Positions 18,016 to 25,439 of a stretch of DNA of 64,000 bases are shown here, piece after piece. The position numbers and the translations under genes are program-made. The notes under the pieces were generated by a model. The model saw only the letters and a program-made list of their open reading frames with translations. It was not told where the DNA came from and did not search any database. This DNA is from Rhodospirillaceae bacterium (GTDB lineage: Bacteria > Pseudomonadota > Alphaproteobacteria > GCA-2731375): the NCBI GenBank assembly GCA_018660265.1, contig JABJKS010000121.1, positions 62,001-126,000 on the forward strand, given 5' to 3'. The first letter of the stretch is position 1, and each line of letters starts with the position of its first letter.

Positions 18016-19209
18016 ATGCCCCTGCTTTTCGTTGCCGTCATCGCCATGCTTGTGCAGCAGACCATGGCGACCGTATCGAAAACCGTAATCCCCGTTTTGT
18101 TCCCTGTCATTGCGCCTGAACTTGGTGTTCCGTCTGAAAGCGTTCTTGGCTTTACCTGGATCTTCGCCTGTGCCGGGATGTTTGTCATGGCCGGGTGCGG
18201 TACATTCATCATTCGCTACGGTGCCATTCGGATAAGCCAGGTGGGCGGTATCCTTATGGCAGCGGGCCTGGGCCTGGCCGCCCTGGCCGGGCTTGATCAG
18301 CCAATTGGCTTTGCGGCGTTGGCACTGGGTGCTGTTTTGGTCAGTGCGGGCTCCACCTCATCGACACCGGCAAGCTCCGACATTCTGGCCCGCTATTCGC
18401 CCGTCAAATTTGCCCCCTTGATATTCTCCATTAAGCAGACCGGCGTGCCGGCGGGGATTGCCATTGCCGGGGCTTTGGTGCTGCCGCTGTCGGTCTGGCT
18501 GGGCTGGCAGAACGCGATATTGGCCGTCGCCGGGCTTTGCCTGGCTATCGCGCTGGGACTGCAGCCCTGCCGCCGGGCCTTCGATGGCAATCGACAACCG
18601 GGGCAAAAACTTGCCTTTGGTGACCTGAAGGAAACCGTACGTAACGTTCTGGCTGATCCCACCCTGCGTACAATGGCATTGGCGGCCTTCATCTTTGTCG
18701 GATTGCAATCGATTTTTACGAATTTCACTGTCGTCTACCTATACGAAGAACTGCACTATTCCCTTGTTGAAGCTGGGGCCATACTGGGCCTGAGCACTTT
18801 GGTCGCGGTGCCCGCGCGGATATTTTGGGGCGTCGTCGCCGCCACCCTGGTACCGGCGCGGCCCTTATTGGGCATCCTGGCCGGGGTGATGGCTATCAGC
18901 GCAGGCACGATGGGTGCCTTTAGCCCAGGCTGGAGCACCTGGCAGACCACAACGGTCTGTGTTGTGGTTTCAATGACGGCGCTGTCATGGCACGGCGTTT
19001 TATTGTCGGAAGTGGCGCGGGCAGCGCCCAAAGACGGCGTGGGGCGCGCAACGGGCGGCGTATTGGCATTTGGAACAGCGGGACAACTCGCCTCACCCTT
19101 GCTTTTTGGTGCGGTGTATTTCGCCCTTGGTTATCAGGCAGCCTATGTGGCGGTTGCCTTGCCGGCATTGACGGTGGCGGTTTTGATGTTGCGCCGTCCC
19201 GGGCGTTAA
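18016..19209 (+). CDS. MFS transporter
   Basis: Major facilitator superfamily permease of 397 residues with about 12 hydrophobic segments. Features include the central basic loop CRRAFDGNRQPG between the two six-helix halves and the conserved glycine-rich stretch in the second half. It starts 11 bp after the ABC ATPase gene, so it may share the operon. The substrate is unknown. It may export or import a metabolite related to the peptide uptake system, but nothing in the sequence proves that. Confidence 0.8.
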   Translation: MPLLFVAVIAMLVQQTMATVSKTVIPVLFPVIAPELGVPSESVLGFTWIFACAGMFVMAGCGTFIIRYGAIRISQVGGILMAAGLGLAALAGLDQPIGFAALALGAVLVSAGSTSSTPASSDILARYSPVKFAPLIFSIKQTGVPAGIAIAGALVLPLSVWLGWQNAILAVAGLCLAIALGLQPCRRAFDGNRQPGQKLAFGDLKETVRNVLADPTLRTMALAAFIFVGLQSIFTNFTVVYLYEELHYSLVEAGAILGLSTLVAVPARIFWGVVAATLVPARPLLGILAGVMAISAGTMGAFSPGWSTWQTTTVCVVVSMTALSWHGVLLSEVARAAPKDGVGRATGGVLAFGTAGQLASPLLFGAVYFALGYQAAYVAVALPALTVAVLMLRRPGR

Positions 19210-19276
19210 GGATTTTTTCAGTGCCCAAATGCTAATCGGTCAGTTGATAGCAATCCAAACCAGGTAAAATTCAGAA

Positions 19277-19699
19277 ATGGCGGATACATTGTTTGATGAT
19301 CTTGGCGGCATGCCGGGCATCGCGAAGGTACATACAATTCTATACGACAAACTTCTCAGCCATCCATGGCTGAAAGGTTTCTTCAAAGGCGTTCCCAGGC
19401 CGCACCTGGAAGGGCAGCAGAACGAATTCATGGCCGGCCTTTTCGGCGGACCCAAGATCTATGGCGGCAGGCCACCGGCGACCGCCCACGTGCATATGTT
19501 CATCACCGAAGAGATTTTTCTGACCCGCCACATCCTGCTCGAACAATCCTTAAACGAAGCCAAGGTGCGACCGGATCTTATTGAGCGCTGGCTTAAGCAT
19601 GACATGGGCATGCAAAACGCCCTGGTCAAAAAGTCGATCTCCGAATGCGAAGGCCGCTACAAGAACGAAGCCGTCATCGTGGTTGAAAAACCGAGATAA
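19277..19699 (+). CDS. truncated-globin-family protein
   Basis: A 140-residue haem-globin-like protein beginning MADTLFDDLGGMPGIAKVH, the usual opening of group 1 truncated haemoglobins (LYDxLGG). The core has YDKLLSHPWLKGFF (B/C helices), FMAGLFGGPKIYGGRP (E/EF region), and HVHMFITEEIFLTRHILL, where one His is the likely proximal haem ligand. Family roles include O2 or NO binding and NO detoxification. The long C-terminal helix and tail are slightly unusual. It is a single gene between the MFS gene and the convergent GFA gene. Confidence 0.8.
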   Translation: MADTLFDDLGGMPGIAKVHTILYDKLLSHPWLKGFFKGVPRPHLEGQQNEFMAGLFGGPKIYGGRPPATAHVHMFITEEIFLTRHILLEQSLNEAKVRPDLIERWLKHDMGMQNALVKKSISECEGRYKNEAVIVVEKPR

Positions 19700-19709
19700 A
19701 TCCTCCGCC

Positions 19710-20120
19710 CTAACCTGGATTGCGGCCAACGACCATGCAATCTGGAATTTCCGGCATCCAGGTCTGGGCACTGTCGGCCCAAATATTGACCTTGGGTTTG
19801 AACCAGGACGTATCGTCGAAACTACCTACCTTGATAGAGACGATATCGGGCTTGTTGCGCATATTCAGCAATACCGGTGAACCGCAATTGGGACAGAAAT
19901 TGATCTCCAGCTTATTGCCGCTGTCGCCGGCGTATTCATAGCCCTTAAGCTCCCCCTCAACCTTCAAGGCATCACGGGCGACCAGGGCGATGGTTGATAG
20001 CGCGCTGCCACTACTGTGCTGGCAAATGGTACAACTGCAAATCATCGTTGTTATGGGTTCAGCCGTTAATTCATAGCGGACTGCGCCACACAAGCAGCCC
20101 CCGGTTTTGCTCTCCGACAT
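19710..20120 (-). CDS. GFA-family (Mss4-like) zinc protein
   Basis: A 136-residue protein of the glutathione-dependent formaldehyde-activating (GFA) fold. Zinc-ligand cysteines appear as GGCLCGAVRYEL, ICSCTICQHSSGS and FCPNCGSPV, the complete family pattern. The founding member condenses formaldehyde with glutathione, but most GFA-fold proteins have no proven activity, so only the fold is claimed. It lies convergent with the globin gene (10 bp apart) and divergent from the EthD gene. Confidence 0.88.
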   Translation of the reverse strand: MSESKTGGCLCGAVRYELTAEPITTMICSCTICQHSSGSALSTIALVARDALKVEGELKGYEYAGDSGNKLEINFCPNCGSPVLLNMRNKPDIVSIKVGSFDDTSWFKPKVNIWADSAQTWMPEIPDCMVVGRNPG

Positions 20121-20247
20121 CTTTCCTCACTCCATTTTTATCTTTTTCCGGCATTCAGCTTAGCGCCGCATGTGCCTGAAATACAAACCATTGTATTGCG
20201 CCATGATCCCTCCTAGCCTGTAGATCAGGAAATTGCAGGTAGAAAAA

Positions 20248-20919
20248 ATGATCAAGATTTGCGAGTTGGCCTATCGAAATCCCGGCATGAGCGTTGAAGA
20301 TTTTCAAGCTCATTGGCTGAACAAACACGGTCCCATCGTGGCCCGCATTCCCGGCATCCGCCGTTATGTGCAATGCCACCCAAAGCTGGCTGGTTACAAA
20401 AAAGGCGAATTAGCCTGCGACGGCGTGGCCGAAATCTGGGTCGATGACAAGGAGGCCCTACGCGCCATGAGTCAGACGGCGGAATTCGCTGCGGCCAAAA
20501 AGGATGAACCGAACTTCATTGACGGCAACCGGTTGGTGGAATTGCTGACCACGGAAACCGTGATCAAGGATGCCCCGATGCCCAGGGACGGCGTCAAAAG
20601 TATCTCCTTATTGAAATTCAAGGTCGGCATGGATCCAGCGGAGGCACAGGCCTATTGGCGTGACCCACATGGTCTGATCGCCAAGAAAACAGAAACCATG
20701 CGCCGGTATGTCCAATGTCACGTGCGATTGGGGGCCTATGGCAAGGCGGAACCACCAGTGGTGGATGGTTTGGCTATGGCCTGGTTCGATAGCATTGATG
20801 ATATGCGTCTGTCAGCCGGAACCGAGACATACGCCCGTATTAAGGCGGATGAGATCAATTTCCTGGAACCGGGCCGGATCGGAACTATCCTGACCGAGGA
20901 GCATGTCATCGTCGGATAA
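20248..20919 (+). CDS. tandem EthD-domain protein
   Basis: A 223-residue protein made of two ferredoxin-like EthD domains (about 1-105 and 112-220). Both repeats contain the motif pattern F-x-x-H/Y-W, with HWLNKHGPIVARI and YWRDPHGLIAKKT, followed by RRYVQCH in each, so this is an internal duplication. EthD-type proteins occur with degradation of ethers and aromatics and fold like dimeric alpha+beta barrel monooxygenases. Here the two halves probably form an intramolecular barrel. The ATG at 20248 follows AGGTAG. The substrate is unknown. Confidence 0.82.
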   Translation: MIKICELAYRNPGMSVEDFQAHWLNKHGPIVARIPGIRRYVQCHPKLAGYKKGELACDGVAEIWVDDKEALRAMSQTAEFAAAKKDEPNFIDGNRLVELLTTETVIKDAPMPRDGVKSISLLKFKVGMDPAEAQAYWRDPHGLIAKKTETMRRYVQCHVRLGAYGKAEPPVVDGLAMAWFDSIDDMRLSAGTETYARIKADEINFLEPGRIGTILTEEHVIVG

Positions 20920-21024
20920 CGATGGCAATGACGCCCGGGACCTCCGCCTGATCATCGGCTGCCGGATCATGCAGCTTACCGCATCGGAGGGTAGCGAACT
21001 CGTCGTCGGACCTTAGCGTCGCGC

Positions 21025-21819
21025 TTATGTCCCCGTAAAATTCGGTTTGCGCTTTTCGTTGAAGGCGGCCAGGCCTTCCAGGCGATCATTGCAGGCTGCG
21101 TGCTGGGCGTTGAGGGATAATTCATAACGCAGGGCGGCGCCTAGGGATTGTTCCTGGCCATCGTCCACCATGCGCTTCATACGCCGCAGGCCAATGGGAC
21201 TTTTGTTCGACAGCTTGGCGATCAACTCATCCAGACCACTCTCAAGTTCGCCGTCAGGCACCACCATGTTGACCAGACCCCAATCCATTAATTGGCGGGC
21301 AGGTAAAAATTCGCCGGTATAGATCAGTTGTTTGGCCCGGGTCGGGCCGATCTTACGCGGCAGACGGACGGAGTTACCGCCGCCCGGTACCAAACCGTAA
21401 TTGGCATGGGCATCGCCCAACTTGGCGCTTTCCACTGCGATGACCAGATCACAGGCCATGACCAATTCCAGTCCACCAGCCAGTGCCAGGCCGTTGACGG
21501 CGGCAATTACAGGGCTGGGGAAATCTTCCAGGCGTAACAATACCCGGCGTAATCCATCTAGAAAATTGCTGTTAACAGTCGCTGCATCGGCACCCACCAT
21601 ACGCGATTGCGCGGCCTTTAAATCCGCACCGGCGCAAAAGGCCCGGCCATTGCCGGTGATAGACAGGGCACACAGGGTCCGCCGTCCTTCAATTTCGTCC
21701 AGGGCGGCGTTCAGATCGTCGATCATGTCTGGCGAGATGGAATTCAAGGCATCCGGCCGGTTGAGGGTAATGGCGACATGCTGGTCGTGGTCGACAACGC
21801 TGATGGTATCGTGTGACAT
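21025..21819 (-). CDS. enoyl-CoA hydratase/isomerase family protein
   Basis: Crotonase-fold enzyme of 264 residues. The oxyanion-hole motifs are AFCAGADLK and NGLALAGGLELVMACD. In place of the two catalytic Glu of the short-chain hydratase there is GLVPGGGNSVRLPR, so at least one position is Gly and the reaction may be hydration, isomerisation or another crotonase reaction. The C-terminus ends AFNEKRKPNFTGT, as is usual. It is a single gene, convergent with the EthD gene and divergent from the amidohydrolase. The acyl-CoA substrate is not identifiable. Confidence 0.88.
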   Translation of the reverse strand: MSHDTISVVDHDQHVAITLNRPDALNSISPDMIDDLNAALDEIEGRRTLCALSITGNGRAFCAGADLKAAQSRMVGADAATVNSNFLDGLRRVLLRLEDFPSPVIAAVNGLALAGGLELVMACDLVIAVESAKLGDAHANYGLVPGGGNSVRLPRKIGPTRAKQLIYTGEFLPARQLMDWGLVNMVVPDGELESGLDELIAKLSNKSPIGLRRMKRMVDDGQEQSLGAALRYELSLNAQHAACNDRLEGLAAFNEKRKPNFTGT

Positions 21820-21897
21820 TTCCGTACTCCCGTTTTCGGTGCTTGATTATTTCATGACCCGTGGCCTAATACCACGTAGCGGAGAGGAAATTATTTC

Positions 21898-23142
21898 ATG
21901 AGGTCGACAATGCAGAATATGGCAATTGACGGTGATCGTTTATGGGCCTCGTTGGTGGAGATGGCGCAAATCGGTGCCACGGAAAAAGGCGGGGTCAATC
22001 GCCAGGCCTTAACGGAACTGGATGGCCAGGGCCGTGATTTATTCGTGCGCTGGTGCGAGGCTGCGGGCTGTACGATCCGGGTTGATGCGGTTGGCAACAT
22101 CTACGCCCGCCGCGCTGGCAAGGATAATGCCCTGGCCCCCGTGATGACCGGCAGCCATCTTGATACCCAGCCCACGGGGGGCAAGTACGACGGCGTCTTT
22201 GGCGTGCTGTCGGGGTTAGAGGTTATTCGCACCCTGAACGATCTTGGTGTGGAGACCGAACGCCCGGTTGAGGTCACGGTCTGGACCAACGAAGAAGGCT
22301 GCCGCTTTGCCCCCGCCATGATGGGTTCCGGCGTGGCCATTGGTAAATTCGACCTGGACGAGGTTTATGCCATGACCGACAGCGCCGGGAAAAACTTTCG
22401 CGACGAATTGGAAGCCATTGGCTACCTGGGTGATCAGGCTGCAACGGTCGGCGATGTCGCGGCATTTTTCGAAGTCCATATCGAACAGGGCCCCATATTG
22501 GAGGACGAGGACAAGACAATCGGCATCGTCCAGGGCGCACAAGGTCAGCGCTGGTTCGATATATCGGTAACAGGGCAAGAGGCCCACGCCGGCCCAACGC
22601 CCATGAAGACCCGGCGCGATGCCCTGGTGGGCGCAGCCGAACTGGTCGCAGCCGTAAACCGTATCGGCCTGGATTTTCAACCCGGTGCCTGCGCCACCGT
22701 CGGGCAGTTCGATGTCAGCCCAAATTCCCGCAACACTATTCCGGGCCACGTAGCCTTCAGCGTTGATTTCCGCCATCCCGATGATAACCGCCTGAGCGAG
22801 ATGAAGGCCGCCCTGGAACAGGCCTGCGAAACGGTTACCGGCCGCGGCCTGGATCTGGAGGTTGCGGAGATTTGGTACCAACCGCCCATTGTTTTTAACC
22901 CGGACTGTGTGGCCGCCGTGCAATCAGGGGCGGAGGCAGCGGGTTTGGACGCCATGAAAATCGTCTCGGGTGCCGGCCACGACGCCTGTCATATTTCCAC
23001 CCTGGCGCCGACCGGCATGATCTTCGTGCCCTGCAAGGACGGCATCTCTCACAACGAAGTGGAAAGTGCCACCCAGGATCATTGCACCGCCGGTTGCAAC
23101 GTCCTCCTCCACGCCATGATAGACCGGGCCAACGCCGTTTAA
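21898..23142 (+). CDS. M20-family N-carbamoyl amino acid / ureidoglycolate-type amidohydrolase
   Basis: Zinc-dependent hydrolase of 414 residues in the allantoate amidohydrolase/N-carbamoyl-L-amino acid hydrolase group. Metal ligands are visible in GSHLDTQPTGGKYDGVFG, NEEGCRF, HIEQGP and a late GISHNE. The dimerisation domain with GQEAHAGPTPMKTR lies in the middle (about 215-325). The ATG at 21898 is 10 bp after GGAGAGG. It likely removes a carbamoyl or ureido group; a role with the hydantoinase genes 30 kb away is conceivable but not supported by location. It overlaps the rnr stop by 4 bp, tail to tail. Confidence 0.88.
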   Translation: MRSTMQNMAIDGDRLWASLVEMAQIGATEKGGVNRQALTELDGQGRDLFVRWCEAAGCTIRVDAVGNIYARRAGKDNALAPVMTGSHLDTQPTGGKYDGVFGVLSGLEVIRTLNDLGVETERPVEVTVWTNEEGCRFAPAMMGSGVAIGKFDLDEVYAMTDSAGKNFRDELEAIGYLGDQAATVGDVAAFFEVHIEQGPILEDEDKTIGIVQGAQGQRWFDISVTGQEAHAGPTPMKTRRDALVGAAELVAAVNRIGLDFQPGACATVGQFDVSPNSRNTIPGHVAFSVDFRHPDDNRLSEMKAALEQACETVTGRGLDLEVAEIWYQPPIVFNPDCVAAVQSGAEAAGLDAMKIVSGAGHDACHISTLAPTGMIFVPCKDGISHNEVESATQDHCTAGCNVLLHAMIDRANAV

Positions 23143-25439
23143 TGCCGCCGACGGCCTTTGCGTTTGCCGTGTTTGCTGGACGCGCTGCGTTTCGGACGTT
23201 CCTTGCGGGGCTTGCCGAAACGTGGCCCGCCGCGGGCACCTTCCGTAGTTTCCAGGCTGGCGGACGGCAATTCGAATATCAGCCCGCCGGTCAAGGTGTT
23301 CACCTCCAGCAACTGAACAATGATGCTGTCGCCCAGGCGATAGCGCGCGCCGGAGCGTTCGCCGATCAGGGCCTTTTGCGCCTCATCGACCTGATAATAA
23401 TCATCGTGCAGGTTACGCATGGGCAACAAACCGTCCGCCCCTGTCTCGGTCAGGGTAATGAATAATCCGGCCCGTGTGACACCATTGATCCGGGCCAGGA
23501 ATTCCGCGCCGGTCTTCTCTGCCATGAAGGCCGCCATATAGCGGTCATTTGCATCACGCTCAGCCATCATGGCGCGGCGTTCGGTGGTGGAGATATGTTC
23601 GGCTGTTGCGGCCAAACTTTCGGCCTCGCCATCCGTCAACCCGTCGCGACCGAAACCACCGCCCCGGATCAGTGCCCGGTGCACCAACAAATCGGAATAG
23701 CGCCGGATGGGCGAGGTAAAATGCGCATACCGTGACCGGGCCAGACCAAAATGGCCAATATTTTCCGGGTCGTAACGGGCCTGGGATTGCGACCGCAGGA
23801 TCGATTGATTGACCGCTTCCCATTGTTCCGTGTCCTTGGCCTTGGCCAGAATGCGATTGAACAATTCCGGGCGCAGCCGATCCCCCATGGCAAAGGACAA
23901 ATTCATGCTGGCCAGAAAATCTTTCAGGCCCAACAGTTTCTCGCGGTTCGGCTGATCGTGCACCCGGTAGACGCAGGGCATCTTCTGCGCTTCCAAGGTT
24001 TCGGCGGCGGCCACATTGGCCTCAATCATGAATTCTTCGATGACCCGATGGGCATCGAGGCGTTGGCGTTGTTGGATGTCTGAAATATGGCCGTCATCCC
24101 CCAACGTTACTTTCATTTCGGGCAGATCCAGATCCAACGGTGCGCGTTTATCCCGCGCCCGCATTAAGGCACCCCAGGCTCCGTACAGGGGCTTGGTCAC
24201 ATCATCCAGTATCGCTGCCGTCTGATCGTTGGGTTCGCCGTCGAAGGCAGCTTGCAGGTCTTCATAGATCACCCTGGCGGCGGAACGGATCATGGCCCGG
24301 TGGAATTTATGCTCCAAGCGTTGGCCATTGGCATCCAGGCGCATGGTCACCGCCATGACGGGGCGGTCTTCATCCGGGCGCAGGGAACATAGATTGTTCG
24401 ACAGGGCCTCGGGCAACATGGGCACAACGCGGTCCGGGAAATAGACGGAATTGCCCCGCTTTCGCGCCTCCCGGTCAAGGGCGTTACCAGGCGTTACGTA
24501 ATGGGCCACATCGGCAATGGCGACGATGACCTGCCAACCGCCCTTGTTCTTTGGATCATCATCGGGTGCTGCCCAGATAGCATCGTCAAAATCGCGGGCA
24601 TCAGCGCCATCAACAGTGATAAGGGGCAAATGGCGCAGATCCTCCCGCACCCCGGATGACGTCATGACGACGGGCTTCGCAGCCTCTGCCTCCGCCACCA
24701 CTTCGTCAGGAAAAACATCGGGGATATCGTTGGCATGAATGGCAATCAGGGAAATGGCCTGGCGATCTTCCATATCCCCAATGACCTCAACCACCCTGGC
24801 TTCGGGTAAACCGTTGCGGCGACCAATCAGCACATCCGCGACCACCAGATCACCCCTGCGGGCACCGCCGTTCTGGTCCTTGGCAACGCCAAAGTCGGAT
24901 TTCTGCCGCCGGTCCGTGGGGCGTATCCTGGCACCCTGACCGGGCACCTCCGTATAGACGCCAATTACCCGGTCAGGCCCCTTTGGCAGGACCCGAATGA
25001 TGGATGCTTCGTAACCGCCGCCCTCACCCTTCGATCGGGTCATACGGGCCAGGATGCGATCGCCGACGCCCAGGCTGCCGCCATCCCGACGGTCGGGTTT
25101 CACGACAATGCGCGGGGAGGGAATATTACTCTCGTGGTCCGTGGCATCGAGCTTTTTCATAGGCTCCGCCAACAGAACCGCGTCATCATCAACACCGGAA
25201 ATGCGCAACACCGTGACCGAGGGCAAAGTGCCCGCCTTGTCATAGCGCTTGCCTTTTGCCCGCCCGATAACGCCTTCCTCCGCCAATTCTTTCAGGATCG
25301 CGCGCAGTTCCACCCGCTCCGCCCCCTTGATACCAAAGGCGCGGGCAATTTCCCGCCGCCCGACGGTGCCGGGGGCTTCCGTAATGAATTTTTTGACAGC
25401 CGCCTTGTCAGGCAAACCCGGTTTCTTGGGCGCGCTCAA
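23139..25439 (-). CDS. rnr: ribonuclease R
   Basis: 3'-to-5' exoribonuclease that degrades structured RNA. In order: an N-terminal winged-helix (about 10-75, FITEAPGTVGRREIARAFGI), OB/cold-shock domains, the RNB catalytic domain with the four acidic residues in TVDGADARDFDDAIWA, an S1 domain near residues 635-720, and a basic tail rich in Arg/Lys (GKRKGRRRH). The start is a TTG overlapping the topA TGA (TTGA), with no better upstream option. It is co-transcribed with topA and probably dprA, an order common in Alphaproteobacteria. Confidence 0.95.
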   Translation of the reverse strand: MSAPKKPGLPDKAAVKKFITEAPGTVGRREIARAFGIKGAERVELRAILKELAEEGVIGRAKGKRYDKAGTLPSVTVLRISGVDDDAVLLAEPMKKLDATDHESNIPSPRIVVKPDRRDGGSLGVGDRILARMTRSKGEGGGYEASIIRVLPKGPDRVIGVYTEVPGQGARIRPTDRRQKSDFGVAKDQNGGARRGDLVVADVLIGRRNGLPEARVVEVIGDMEDRQAISLIAIHANDIPDVFPDEVVAEAEAAKPVVMTSSGVREDLRHLPLITVDGADARDFDDAIWAAPDDDPKNKGGWQVIVAIADVAHYVTPGNALDREARKRGNSVYFPDRVVPMLPEALSNNLCSLRPDEDRPVMAVTMRLDANGQRLEHKFHRAMIRSAARVIYEDLQAAFDGEPNDQTAAILDDVTKPLYGAWGALMRARDKRAPLDLDLPEMKVTLGDDGHISDIQQRQRLDAHRVIEEFMIEANVAAAETLEAQKMPCVYRVHDQPNREKLLGLKDFLASMNLSFAMGDRLRPELFNRILAKAKDTEQWEAVNQSILRSQSQARYDPENIGHFGLARSRYAHFTSPIRRYSDLLVHRALIRGGGFGRDGLTDGEAESLAATAEHISTTERRAMMAERDANDRYMAAFMAEKTGAEFLARINGVTRAGLFITLTETGADGLLPMRNLHDDYYQVDEAQKALIGERSGARYRLGDSIIVQLLEVNTLTGGLIFELPSASLETTEGARGGPRFGKPRKERPKRSASSKHGKRKGRRRH

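Noticed and set aside
21025-21035. TATGTCCCC at the enoyl-CoA hydratase end as a third copy of the hairpin family
   Set aside because: There is no matching inverted arm, and the bases are coding (the last codons and stop of the gene).
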